Assembly (NCBI RefSeq): GCF_019880305.1 | Contig: NZ_CP082301.1 | Span: 3,720,001-3,784,000, forward strand | Source: Streptomyces decoyicus | GTDB lineage: Bacteria > Actinomycetota > Actinomycetes > Streptomycetales > Streptomycetaceae | DNA: 64,000 nucleotides | Direction of reading: 5' to 3' | Notes under the pieces: model-generated | What the model was told of the DNA's origin: nothing | Seen by the model: the letters and a program-made list of their open reading frames with translations, nothing else | Database searches by the model: none | Translations under genes and position numbers: made by a program | In this document: positions 48,058 through 58,168 of the stretch, piece by piece | How positions within the stretch are numbered: the first letter of the stretch is position 1 | Layout: every line of letters begins with the position of its first letter

Positions 48058-50046
48058 TTACGGCCCCGGCTCCTCCAGCCCCTGCGGGCCGTCACCTGCT
48101 CTGGGCGGGTGAGCCAGGGTCAGATGAGCGCTCGTGCCGTCCTGCCAGGTGACATGGATGTCGTGGCCTGTGAGGTGTGTGGTCGCCAGGGTGTGTACGG
48201 GGGCGGGATCCGGGTCCCCTGTCAGGGACGCCAGGGCCACGAAGAGGGTGCCCCCGGGGCCGGAGGTGAGGGTGCCCTCCAGGACGGCGGTTTCGGTGCC
48301 GGGGCCGATGAGGGTGCTCCCCGTCGGGGTCTGACGGGCCGGGGTGTCGTAGCCGTGGACGGGATGGAGCTGGGCGGTGGGGCCGTCGGGCGTGGTGGCC
48401 CAGCCCGTCTGGCGTACGCGGGTGCCGGGGGCGGCGCCGGTGACCAGATGGGCGCGGAGTTCGGCGCGGCCGTGGATGAGGGTGGCGGACAGGATCCGGA
48501 TACCGGGGAGTTCGCTGCCGTCGGCATGGCGGGGTGTGTGGAGGGAGGACGCCCGGCCGGGGCCGGTGGCCTGCGGAGTGGCGGGGCCACGGGTGGTGGG
48601 GTGGCCGTCGATGAGCAGGGCGAAGTGGTTGTCGGGCAGGGACTGGTCTGCGGCGGTGGGCGCGGTCGGGCCCGTACGGGTCGAGTAGGCGAAGCGGGCG
48701 TAGTAGGGGTCGGGGGCGGCGAGGGTGGAGTTGCTGCCGTGGTTGTGGAGGCGTACCAGGCCGTCGGAGGCGGTGGAGTGCAGCAGCAGACCCGTAGGGC
48801 CGAGGGGGTGGGCGGCGTCCGCGGTTTCGGCGGGCAGGGGCGCCTCGGGGTCGGTCCAGGCCGGGTCGCCGGCGGGCAGCAGGAGGCCGAGGAAGCCCTT
48901 GGCCGCCCAGTAGGGCGAGGCCGGGCCCGAGTAGCTCTGGAGCATCGGGGCGTACGGCCCGTACCAGCCGAGTGGTAGCAGGCCGTCCTCCGTGACGGCG
49001 CCGCGGTCGAGGAAGTGGCGCAGGGCCCCGGAGGCGAGGCGGCGGGTGGCGCCGGGGGTGAGCGGGGTGTGGCCGGTGAGGGCGCCCAGCCACGGAGCGG
49101 CGGTGGCGGCGAAGCGGTAGGTGAGGGAGCGGCCGAACGGCAGCGGCGCACCGTTGGCGTCGAAGAGGCGGGTGTAGCCCTCCAATTGGGCATGCAGACG
49201 TGCGCCGTAGCCGGCCAGGAGCGTCCGGTCGCCGGCGAGGTGGGCGTGCAGGACCGGGTAGAAGTGCATCGCCCAGGCGTTGTAGTGGTCGAATGCGCGG
49301 TTTTCGCCGTCCGAGTACCAGCCGTCGCCGAGGTACCAGTCCTCGATACGGGTCAGCGCGCGGTCGATGGCGGCCTGAGCGCGTACGGTCTCGATGCCCG
49401 CGTCGCGGAGGAAGCCGCCGACGGTGAGGCCGAAGAGCCACCAGTTGTTGTCGACGGGGGACGGGCCGAGGGCGGGCAGCAGCCAGTCGGCGACGCGGGC
49501 GCGGACTCCGTCGTCGAGGGTGTCCCACAGCCAGGGGCGGGTCAGGCGCAGGCCGAGGGCGAGCGAGGCGGCTTCGACACGGGCCTGCCGGATGGTGCCG
49601 ACGCGGGGCCAGGAGTCGGGGTCGACGGGCGTCATCTCGCGCGCCCTGCTGGGCTTTCGGGTGCCCGCGGCCAGGCCTTCGGCGTAGCGGGAGAGGTGGC
49701 CGTGCGGGTCGTGGCCCTTGCTGCCGGCGACTCTGAGGGCGGCGAGCAGGAACGTACGGGCGAAGCCTTCGAGGGCGTCCGAGCGGGGGCCCGAGGAGCT
49801 GGGGCGGGCGCCGGGGAAGGCGATCAGGCCGTGGCGCGGGGAGGCGTAGCGGGCGGTGGAGTGCAGCAGACCGTCGGCCGTCGCTTCCCAGTGGGCGCGG
49901 GTCCAGCCTGTGTACGGGCTGCGGCGGCGGTCCTCGGGCGGGAGGGGGAAGGGGAGCGATAAGGAGTGCTGGGGCGAGTGGTGTGGAAAGTGCCGGTGAC
50001 GTTCGGGTGGGGTCTGGGGTTGGGGCTGGGTCTGGGGCTCGGTCAT
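48058..50046 (-). CDS. DUF2264 domain protein
   Basis: 662 residues from ATG 50046, with AGGGGA ~5 nt upstream. N-terminal Gln/Pro/His-rich tail of ~35 residues, then the (alpha/alpha)-barrel-like DUF2264 domain: SPYTGWTRAHWEATADGLLHSTARYASPRHGLIAFPG, EGFARTFLLAALRVAG, VDNNWWLFGLTVGGFLRDAG, DGWYSDGENRAFDHYNAWAMHFYP. A beta-rich C-terminal half follows. Members often sit with sugar transport and polysaccharide-lyase or glycosidase genes and are suspected carbohydrate-active enzymes, but no activity is established to my knowledge. No signal peptide is present. Divergent from the D-2-hydroxyacid dehydrogenase, a pairing that fits sugar-acid metabolism. Confidence 0.83.
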   Translation of the reverse strand: MTEPQTQPQPQTPPERHRHFPHHSPQHSLSLPFPLPPEDRRRSPYTGWTRAHWEATADGLLHSTARYASPRHGLIAFPGARPSSSGPRSDALEGFARTFLLAALRVAGSKGHDPHGHLSRYAEGLAAGTRKPSRAREMTPVDPDSWPRVGTIRQARVEAASLALGLRLTRPWLWDTLDDGVRARVADWLLPALGPSPVDNNWWLFGLTVGGFLRDAGIETVRAQAAIDRALTRIEDWYLGDGWYSDGENRAFDHYNAWAMHFYPVLHAHLAGDRTLLAGYGARLHAQLEGYTRLFDANGAPLPFGRSLTYRFAATAAPWLGALTGHTPLTPGATRRLASGALRHFLDRGAVTEDGLLPLGWYGPYAPMLQSYSGPASPYWAAKGFLGLLLPAGDPAWTDPEAPLPAETADAAHPLGPTGLLLHSTASDGLVRLHNHGSNSTLAAPDPYYARFAYSTRTGPTAPTAADQSLPDNHFALLIDGHPTTRGPATPQATGPGRASSLHTPRHADGSELPGIRILSATLIHGRAELRAHLVTGAAPGTRVRQTGWATTPDGPTAQLHPVHGYDTPARQTPTGSTLIGPGTETAVLEGTLTSGPGGTLFVALASLTGDPDPAPVHTLATTHLTGHDIHVTWQDGTSAHLTLAHPPRAGDGPQGLEEPGP

Positions 50047-50212
50047 GGCTTCCCCTGAGGCGGTGGGTGGCGGCCGGGCGGCGGAATCCTTCAACCGAGG
50101 CCGGCAGCACGTCAGTCGAAGGGACGGAGAATGGGATCGAAGCCGGTCTCCCAGCCGGCAGCGGCAAGTGACGAACAACGACGGGCGACCGCGAAGGAGC
50201 ACGTTCCTCACT

Positions 50213-51271
50213 ATGCACCCCACCACTGACAATGCCCCCGGACCTGCGGAAATGCCGCCTTCCCGGCCCACGTTGCTGCTGGCGATGGGCCCCGGCGTCG
50301 CCGACCGGCTCCTCGATGCCCGCCACCACACCCGCCTCGCGGCCCTCGCCCGTACCGACCCACGCCTCGTCGCCCACGATCTGGCCCACCCCCCTCCCGA
50401 GGTCACCGCCGCGCTCGCCTCCGCCGAGGTGCTCCTCACCTGCTGGGGCGCCCCGCCGCTCACCGGCCCGGTGCTGGACGCGGCCCCCCGGCTGCGCGCC
50501 GTCGTCCACGCCGCCGGATCGGTCAAACACCACATCACCGACGCCTGCTGGGAGCGCGGTATCGCGGTCAGCTCGGCCGCCGACGCCAACGCGCTCCCGG
50601 TCGCCGAATACACCCTCGCCGCGATCCTCTTCGCCAACAAACGCGTGCTGCACTCGGCCCACCGCTACCGCGGCCTGCGCACACCGCACGACTGGCACCA
50701 AGAACTCGCCGCCGCCGGCAACTACCGCCGCACCGTCGGCGTCATCGGCGCCTCCCGTGTCGGCCGCCGCGTCATCGAGCTGCTGCGCCCGTTCGACCTG
50801 CGCGTCCTGCTGCACGACCTGTATGTGTCCGCCGCCGAGGCCGCCCGGCTCGGCGTGTGCCCGGTCCCCCTCGACGCCCTCTGTGCCGACAGCGACGTCG
50901 TCACCGTGCACGCCCCGCAGCTTCCCGCCACCCGCCATCTGCTCGGCCGCCGCGAACTGGCCCTGCTGCCCGACGGCGCGACCCTGATCAACACCGCCCG
51001 CGGCTCCCTGGTCGACGGGACGGCCCTGCTCCCCGAGCTGGTCACCGGCCGCCTGCACGCCGTCCTCGACGTCACCGAGCCCGAACTCCCGCCTCCCGCT
51101 TCGCCGTTGTACGAGCTGCCGAACGTCCTGCTGACGCCACACGTGGCGGGGTCGCTGGGCACCGAACTCCACCGCCTCGCCGACCACGCCCTCAACGAAC
51201 TCGAACGCTATGCCCAAGGCCGCCCGTTCACCGGCCCCGTACGCCCCGAGCATCTGCCCCACTCGGCTTGA
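50213..51271 (+). CDS. D-isomer-specific 2-hydroxyacid dehydrogenase family protein
   Basis: 352 residues from ATG 50213 (AAGGAG 13 nt upstream, rather far; GTG at 50168 is an alternative). Catalytic domain with VVHAAGSVKHHITDACWERGIAVSSAADANALPVAEYTLAAIL; NAD-binding domain TVGVIGASRVGRRVIELLRPFDLRVLLHD; catalytic Arg in NTARGSLVDGTAL, Glu in VLDVTEPEL and His in LTPHVAGS. It reduces a 2-keto acid or oxidises a hydroxy acid. GASRVG replaces the usual G-X-G-X-X-G by one residue (Ser for Gly at the second position). Shares a 166-bp divergent promoter region with the DUF2264 gene. Confidence 0.86.
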   Translation: MHPTTDNAPGPAEMPPSRPTLLLAMGPGVADRLLDARHHTRLAALARTDPRLVAHDLAHPPPEVTAALASAEVLLTCWGAPPLTGPVLDAAPRLRAVVHAAGSVKHHITDACWERGIAVSSAADANALPVAEYTLAAILFANKRVLHSAHRYRGLRTPHDWHQELAAAGNYRRTVGVIGASRVGRRVIELLRPFDLRVLLHDLYVSAAEAARLGVCPVPLDALCADSDVVTVHAPQLPATRHLLGRRELALLPDGATLINTARGSLVDGTALLPELVTGRLHAVLDVTEPELPPPASPLYELPNVLLTPHVAGSLGTELHRLADHALNELERYAQGRPFTGPVRPEHLPHSA

Positions 51272-51788
51272 CCGGGCCCGTCCAGAGGGCACCGGCCACC
51301 CCCGCTGGGCTTGCCCAACGCGCCTGGGGTCCATCGCTTCCGGGGGCCCACCGCTTCCGGGGGCCCGGCACACCCTGGAGGCTCACCACTTCCGGGGGCC
51401 ACCACGCTTGAAGGCCCACTAACGGCCCACCGCACTTGGGGCCGCAGCACACTTGCGGTTCCTGCCCACCACACCCGCCCACCCCCCGAAGGGGGGTGGG
51501 CGGCGGGGAAACAACAACACCGGGGTGGGCGGCGGGGAAACAACAACACCCAGGGGGGCGGCGGGGAAACAACCCAGGGGCGCCGAGCACAAGCGAGCCC
51601 CCAGGAGCGCCGAGCGCAAACGAGCCCCCTAGAGCGCCGAACCCAAGCGAGCCCCCTGGACGCCCCCCCCCACACCGCCAGACCCCGCAGCCCCGCCCCC
51701 TCGGCACAAACGGACCCCCCGGCCCCGGAGGAACCCCCACCCCGACACAACCCACCCACAGCGCCCTCCCCCCCCCCGCACAAACGCA
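51272..51788. repeat. Intergenic region of short tandem repeats
   Basis: No gene. Three kinds of repeat follow one another: CGCTTCCGGGGGCCCACCG-type units at ~51345-51410; three copies of a ~30-bp GGGGTGGGCGGCGGGGAAAC-AACAACACC unit at 51494-51575 (the third shortened); and three copies of a ~26-bp GAGCGCCGAGCRCAARCGAG-CCCCCT unit at 51575-51660. Confidence 0.75.
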
Positions 51789-51823
51789 AGACCCGGCCCC
51801 CGCGCGCAGCGGGAACCGGGTCT
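51789..51823 (-). terminator. groEL1 terminator
   Basis: AGACCCGG (51789-51796) pairs with CCGGGTCT (51816-51823), with an inner CCCGC/GCGGG stem. It is 35 bp beyond the groEL1 stop on its strand. Confidence 0.8.
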
Positions 51824-51858
51824 CGTGCGTCAGGCAGCGAGCTGCCCGGCGCTATGCG

Positions 51859-53502
<1,644 letters not shown>

Positions 53503-53551
53503 TCATTGCGATCCTCGGCCACGACGTGGGGACCGCTGTCGCTCAAACGAA

Positions 53552-53598
53552 CTGCGCCCCTGCCCCGGGTTGTTTAGACGCGGGAACCAGGGGCGCAG
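53552..53598 (-). terminator. Hairpin between groES and groEL1
   Basis: CTGCGCCCCTG (53552-53562) and CAGGGGCGCAG (53588-53598) are perfect 11-bp arms around a 25-nt loop. It could be a partial terminator or processing site that sets the groES:groEL1 ratio. Confidence 0.6.
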
Positions 53599-53619
53599 AT
53601 CACGGCAAAACTGGGTGAC

Positions 53620-53928
53620 TTACTTCTCGACGATCGCGAGAACGTCGCGAGCCGAGAGAACGAGGTAGTCCTCGTTGTTGTACTTCACCTCGGTGCCGCC
53701 GTACTTGCTGTAGAGCACGACGTCGCCGACGTTCACGTCGAGCTCGACGCGCTTGCCGTCCTCGACCCGGCCCGGGCCCACGGCCAGGACGACGCCCTCC
53801 TGGGGCTTCTCCTTGGCGGTGTCCGGAATGACCAGGCCCGAGGCCGTGGTCTGCTCGGCGTCGAGCGGCTGGACCACAATGCGGTCCTCAAGCGGCTTGA
53901 TGGCAACCTTGGAGCTGGTGGTCGTCAC
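53620..53928 (-). CDS. groES: 10-kDa chaperonin GroES
   Basis: 102 residues; GTG start with GGGAGG 6 nt upstream. Core: [46 protein letters not shown], including the mobile loop, and [32 protein letters not shown]. It is the lid of the GroEL1 folding chamber. First gene of the groES-groEL1 operon. Confidence 0.96.
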   Translation of the reverse strand: MTTTSSKVAIKPLEDRIVVQPLDAEQTTASGLVIPDTAKEKPQEGVVLAVGPGRVEDGKRVELDVNVGDVVLYSKYGGTEVKYNNEDYLVLSARDVLAIVEK

Positions 53929-54030
53929 GATCCGACCTCCCCCTTCGGAGATCTCACGGGGTTAACTGTCTGAGGTGGCGACCAGGTGGATCCGTCGTCG
54001 CGGGTGCCGGACCTGCCCGTCGCTGTGTTT

Positions 54031-54057
54031 CTGGCACTCCCCACTGGAGAGTGCCAA
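54031..54057. promoter_or_regulatory. CIRCE element 1 (HrcA operator)
   Basis: CTGGCACTC-N9-GAGTGCCAA; the canonical CIRCE is TTAGCACTC-N9-GAGTGCTAA. 103 bp before groES. Confidence 0.9.
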
Positions 54058-54076
54058 CGCCGAGACTATGACGCGG

Positions 54077-54103
54077 TTAGCACTCGGTCAAGCGGAGTGC
54101 CAG
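54077..54103. promoter_or_regulatory. CIRCE element 2 (HrcA operator)
   Basis: TTAGCACTC-N9-GAGTGCCAG; the left arm is an exact consensus match. 19 bp from the first copy; tandem CIRCE sites before groES are known in Streptomyces. Confidence 0.92.
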
Positions 54104-54390
54104 CGCGGCGGGGTGCGCTTCCCTCCGCACCGGTTGACCGGCCGCACGAATCCGCGGCCTCCGGCGGTCCGCACCCCGCCGGTCACGGCCATCTGCCGCG
54201 GGATCGGGGCGGGTTACGCGCCGACTTACGGGCCGTGTAAGGGGCAGGTTCCTATCAAATCGGACACACCTTCCCGTTCCCTCGCAACCACGCCACCGGC
54301 TGCCTCGTCTACCTCCCCGACTGCCGGGCCGACGAACCGGGCACAACCCGGCCGGCCCGCGGCCTTGACGATCAGTGGCGGAGGAAACCC

Positions 54391-55812
54391 GTGCGTGGAC
54401 CGACCAGCGTTCCCCGGGCTGCCCGGCAGCCGGAGAGCGACGCCGAGCGCACCATGACGTTCGCCGCGCTGGCCCAGGCACCGGACCGCCGGCGGACCGA
54501 GGCATGGCTGCTCGCCTTCGCCGTACTGATCGCGGACTTCGGCTACGCCTTCACCGGCCTGTCGATGACCGGCCGGCTGCCCGGCGGGCTGGCCGGCTTC
54601 GCCGTCAGCATGTTCTTCGTGGCGCTGGTCCCGCATCTGGTCCTGCGCCGCTACGCGCCCCGCGCCGATCCGCTGATCCTGCCGCTGGCGACGCTGCTGA
54701 CCGGGATAGGTCTGGTGCTGCTGCACCGCCTGGACCTCACCTACGCGCAAACGCCCCGGCTGAAGATCGCCGAGGCGGCGAGCGGCCAGCTGGTGTGGAC
54801 GGTGATCGGGGTGGCGGTCTGTATAGCCATCCTGCTGGTGCTGCGCGATCACCGCATCCTCCAGCGCTACATCTATCTGACGATGGTGGTCGCGCTGGTG
54901 CTGCTGATGGCGCCGGCCTTCTTCGGCGCCGACATGTACGGCGCCAAGCGCTGGATTCTGCTCGGACCGCTGTCCCTCCAGCCCGGCGAGTTCGTGAAGA
55001 TCATGATCTCGGTGTTCTTCGCGGGCTATCTCACCGTCAACCGCGATGCGCTGGCGCTGGCCGGACGCCGCGTCCTGGGCGTCCAGCTGCCTCCGGGGCG
55101 GCAGCTCGCGCCGATCTTCACGATCTGGGTGATCAGCCTGCTGGTGCTGGTCTTCGAACGGGACCTGGGCACCTCGCTGATCTTCTTCGGCGTCTTCGTG
55201 ATCATGCTGTACATGGCCACCGAGCGCACGAGTTGGGTGCTCTGCGGCCTGGCCATGGCCGCGATCGGCGCCGCCGTCGTCGGCTCCATAGAGCCGCACG
55301 TCAAGGGCCGGATCATGGCCTGGCTGCACCCGATGGACATCTTTCTGCCCGAGGACCGCCGGCCGCCGGGGCTGATCTCCGACCAGGCCGCGCAGGCACT
55401 GTTCAGCTTCGGCAGCGGCGGCATCTCGGGCAGCGGCCTGGGCCAGGGCCACCCTGAGCTGATCGGCTTCGCCGGTAACAGCGACTTCATCCTCACCACC
55501 GTCGGCGAGGAGATGGGGCTGGCCGGAGTGATGGTCGTGATCATGCTGTACGTGCTGCTCGCCCAGCGCGGACTGCGGGTGGGCCTGACCGCCCGCGACC
55601 CGTTCGGCAAACTGCTCGCCGTCGGTCTCTCCGGGGCGCTGCTGCTCCAGGTCTTCGTGGTCGCCGGCGGCGTCACCGGCCTGATCCCCCTGACCGGCAA
55701 GGCCCTGCCGTTCCTCGCCAAGGGCGGCTCGTCCCTGGTCGCGAACTGGGTGATGGTGGCCCTGCTCCTACGCATCAGCGACCACGCGCAGCGGCGGCGC
55801 GAGCGGGTCTGA
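54391..55812 (+). CDS. SEDS-family protein (FtsW/RodA/SpoVE-like)
   Basis: 473 residues from GTG 54391, with GGAGG 6 nt upstream. About ten membrane helices. Family signatures: GAKRWILLGPLSLQPGEFVKI (catalytic extracellular loop region), VFERDLGTSLIFFGVF (with the catalytic Asp), QAAQALFSFGSGGISGSGLGQG, NSDFILTTVGEEMGLAG and LPFLAKGGSSLVANWVMVALLLRISDH. SEDS proteins polymerise lipid II into glycan strands together with a class B PBP. No PBP gene follows, unlike the SEDS-PBP pair near pknB, so this is a separate paralogue, perhaps for sporulation. Confidence 0.9.
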   Translation: MRGPTSVPRAARQPESDAERTMTFAALAQAPDRRRTEAWLLAFAVLIADFGYAFTGLSMTGRLPGGLAGFAVSMFFVALVPHLVLRRYAPRADPLILPLATLLTGIGLVLLHRLDLTYAQTPRLKIAEAASGQLVWTVIGVAVCIAILLVLRDHRILQRYIYLTMVVALVLLMAPAFFGADMYGAKRWILLGPLSLQPGEFVKIMISVFFAGYLTVNRDALALAGRRVLGVQLPPGRQLAPIFTIWVISLLVLVFERDLGTSLIFFGVFVIMLYMATERTSWVLCGLAMAAIGAAVVGSIEPHVKGRIMAWLHPMDIFLPEDRRPPGLISDQAAQALFSFGSGGISGSGLGQGHPELIGFAGNSDFILTTVGEEMGLAGVMVVIMLYVLLAQRGLRVGLTARDPFGKLLAVGLSGALLLQVFVVAGGVTGLIPLTGKALPFLAKGGSSLVANWVMVALLLRISDHAQRRRERV

Positions 55813-56410
55813 TTCTTCCCACGTTTTTGGCTTTCCCGCCGTTCCGCTGCGCTTTGCCTTGTGCCCCACGTCTTCGGCTGGCCCGCCGTGGGAATTTCCC
55901 GCCGTTGCGCCTGCGGCGGGCCGGGGTCGCTGCGCGGGGCTGTCGGGTGCGGTGCCGCTCCTCCGGACTTCGTCCTGCGGCGCGACCCCTCCCGATGGGG
56001 GGTGGGGAAAGGCTGGTGGGGGTGCTAGTGGAGGGTCCGGCGCACCTCGTAGATCACTTGCAAACGCCCACGCCGGTGGCCCGCCCCCACCCACTTTCAC
56101 TTTCTCCACTCACGGGAGGGGACGGGCCGGAGGGGCCGGTGTGTGGGACGTAAAGCGAAGCAGTCCCACACACCGGCCCCGGAGGCCCGTCACCGCACCC
56201 ACAGCCCCGCGCAGCGGACCCCGCCCGCCGCAGGCGCAACGGCGAGCGCACCGCGCAGCGGGCGACAAACGGCGACACACCACCACGGCGGGACAGCCGA
56301 CAACGTGGGCCGGAGGCCAAGCGCAACGGCGAGCGCACCGCGCAGCGGGCGACAAACGGCGACACACCACCACGGCGGGAAAGCCGACAACGTGGGGGGA
56401 CAATGACACC
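55813..56410. repeat. Intergenic repeat cluster of the CCCACGTTTTCGGC family
   Basis: About 600 bp of repeats. A fragment starts TCCCACGTTTTTGGCTTTCC at 55819. Copy B (55864-56020) is the near-copy, in opposite orientation, of 20655-20806. At 56234-56309 and 56321-56396 a 76-bp unit is tandemly duplicated (GCGCAACGGCGAGCGCACCG ... GCCGACAACGTGGG) with only 1-2 differences. Frames through it are not genes. The promoter of the methyltransferase at 56411 must lie within or at its right edge. Confidence 0.88.
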
Positions 56411-57673
56411 GTGAACGACCTGGACACCTTCGCCGCCCTGCTCGCCCCGGAGGGGCAATCGCTGCTGGCCGAGCTGCGGGACCACGACCCGGCGGACGAG
56501 CTGGCGGCAGCCACCCGGCTGCGCCGTGACCACCCCGCGCCGCTGGTCTCCGCCGCGCTCGGGCAGGCCCGGCTGCGGCAGCGCGCGGTGGCGAAGTTCG
56601 GGGCGGATGCGCGGCTGATGTACTTCACGCCCAACGGCGTCGAGCAGTCCACCCGTGCCACGGTCGCCGCCCACCGCGCCGCCCGGCTCGCCGCACTGGG
56701 CGTCCGTACGCTGGCCGACCTGTGCTGCGGCATCGGCGGCGACGGGATCGCGCTGGCCCGCGCCGGGATCCGGGTCCTGGCCGTCGACCGGGACCCCCTG
56801 GCCTGCGCCGCGGTCCGGGCCAACGCCGAGGCGCTGGGGCTCGCGGAGCTGATCGAGGTGCGCTGCGCGGACGTGACGGAGGTGGACACCGCCGGATATG
56901 ACGCGGTGTTCGTCGATCCGGCGCGGCGCGGCAAGGCGCCGACGAAGGGGGCGGCGCGCAGCGCCTCGGTGAGGGGCGGTGGCCGGGCGACCGGCGGGCG
57001 CATCTTCGATCCGGAGGCGTATGAGCCACCGCTGTCATGGGCCGTCGAGGCGGCCCGTAAGGCACCGTTCGCCGCGCTGAAGATCGCGCCGGGGGTGCCG
57101 CACGAGGCGCTGCCCGAGGACGCGGAGACGGAGTGGATCTCGGACGGGGGCGACGTCAAGGAGGCCGTGGTGTGGTTCGGGACGGCGGTGGACGGAGCGC
57201 CGGGTCCCACGCCCGGTGGCCGCCGCGCCACCTTGCTCCCGGCCGGTGACTCCCTGCTCGGCGCCGGACTGCCGGATCCCGAGCCGGGCCCCGTCGGGGA
57301 CTGGCTGTACGAGCCGGACGGGGCGGTGATCCGCGCCCATCTCGTCGCGGATGTCGCCCGGCAGATCGGCGGCCGGCTGATCGATCCGACGATCGCGTAC
57401 CTCACCGCGGACCGGCTGGTCGAGACGCCGTACGCGACCGCCTACGCGATCACCGATGTGCTGCCGTTCCACGTCAAGAAGCTCAAGGCGCTGCTGCGGG
57501 AGCGCGAGGTGGGCATCGCGGTGATCAAGAAGCGCGGTTCCGCGGTGGAGCCGGAGGAGCTGCGCAAGAAGCTGAAGCTCGGCGGGGGCCGCAAGTCCTG
57601 CACGATCTTCCTGACCCGGGTCGCCGGCGCCCCCTCGATGCTGCTGGGGCACCCCGCGGCGGACGCGCCCTGA
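56411..57673 (+). CDS. Class I SAM-dependent methyltransferase with THUMP-like domain
   Basis: 420 residues from GTG 56411; only a weak G-rich ribosome site. N-terminal helical domain to ~75 (DLDTFAALLAPEGQSLLAEL...AALGQARLRQRAVAKFG), then the Rossmann methyltransferase with motif I ADLCCGIGGDGIALARAG, motif II VLAVDRDP and motif IV FVDPARRGK. A C-terminal THUMP-like region (DVLPFHVKKLKALLRERE; VIKKRGSAVEPEELRKKLKL) suggests RNA as substrate. It is close to the t6A tRNA genes, consistent with a role in tRNA or rRNA modification, but the target is unknown. A Gly/Arg-rich insert follows motif IV. Confidence 0.87.
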   Translation: MNDLDTFAALLAPEGQSLLAELRDHDPADELAAATRLRRDHPAPLVSAALGQARLRQRAVAKFGADARLMYFTPNGVEQSTRATVAAHRAARLAALGVRTLADLCCGIGGDGIALARAGIRVLAVDRDPLACAAVRANAEALGLAELIEVRCADVTEVDTAGYDAVFVDPARRGKAPTKGAARSASVRGGGRATGGRIFDPEAYEPPLSWAVEAARKAPFAALKIAPGVPHEALPEDAETEWISDGGDVKEAVVWFGTAVDGAPGPTPGGRRATLLPAGDSLLGAGLPDPEPGPVGDWLYEPDGAVIRAHLVADVARQIGGRLIDPTIAYLTADRLVETPYATAYAITDVLPFHVKKLKALLREREVGIAVIKKRGSAVEPEELRKKLKLGGGRKSCTIFLTRVAGAPSMLLGHPAADAP

Positions 57674-57680
57674 GGGGCCC

Positions 57681-58046
57681 TCATGCCAGGTCGGTGAGGT
57701 CCTCGGCGTAGATCTGGGAGAGCGGCTGCGGGCCGATGTACTGCTGGCAGGTGCACTGGCCCGCCTCGTACTGCACCGGCTTGTGGTCGGCGTCCCAGGC
57801 GACCGCCACCTCCACCCGCTCATGACACTTGCCCTTTTTGTCATGCTTGGCGAGGTGGTGGGTGCAGCCGCACACCGGCTGCGGCGGCTGCTGGGCGGCG
57901 GCCAGCTCCTGCCGCTCCTGACGGGCGGTCTCCAGTCGCTCCATCTTGCGTTCGTGCCGCGTACGCAGCGCCGTACGCGCGGTGTCGGCGACCTTCGCGA
58001 AGCCGCCCGCCATGAAGAAGATGAAGACCCACCAGAACCAGTCCAC
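57681..58046 (-). CDS. Small membrane-anchored Cys/His-containing protein
   Basis: 121 residues; GTG 58046 has GGGGAGG ~9 nt upstream. One N-terminal TM helix (WFWWVFIFFMAGGFA), a charged coiled-coil-like stretch of ~40 residues (RTRHERKMERLETARQERQEL), then a compact domain with CGCTHHLAKHD, CHERVEVAV and QCTCQQYIGP: five Cys and several His that could bind zinc. I recall it only as a conserved Streptomyces hypothetical protein. Convergent with the methyltransferase gene, 7 bp apart, so they share no promoter. Confidence 0.75.
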   Translation of the reverse strand: MDWFWWVFIFFMAGGFAKVADTARTALRTRHERKMERLETARQERQELAAAQQPPQPVCGCTHHLAKHDKKGKCHERVEVAVAWDADHKPVQYEAGQCTCQQYIGPQPLSQIYAEDLTDLA

Positions 58047-58168
58047 GTCTTGCCGCCTCCCCACGTGCGCGCTCGGGTGCTGCAAGTCAGGGTAAGACCT
58101 CGGGCCGGACGTCGGGCCGGGGGAAGCGGGAGGACTCGCAGAACGACAAAACGAGCCCTCGCGCGGCC

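Larger units (their letters stand above)
53929..54390. other. Divergent promoter region groES / SEDS gene
   Basis: 462 bp. Besides the two CIRCE elements it holds GTTACGCGCCGACTTACGGG at ~54214 and an AT-richer stretch near 54250-54300, which may include the promoter of the plus-strand SEDS gene. No further gene is supported. Confidence 0.5.

Noticed and set aside
48092..51373. Open frame of 1093 codons on the minus strand
   Set aside because: It overlaps the DUF2264 and hydroxyacid dehydrogenase genes in other frames and is Arg/Pro-rich without any family motif.
56143..56406. Small frames in the 55.8-56.4 kb region
   Set aside because: They arise from the dispersed and tandem intergenic repeats; their peptide repeats copy the DNA repeats, and none has a start signal.
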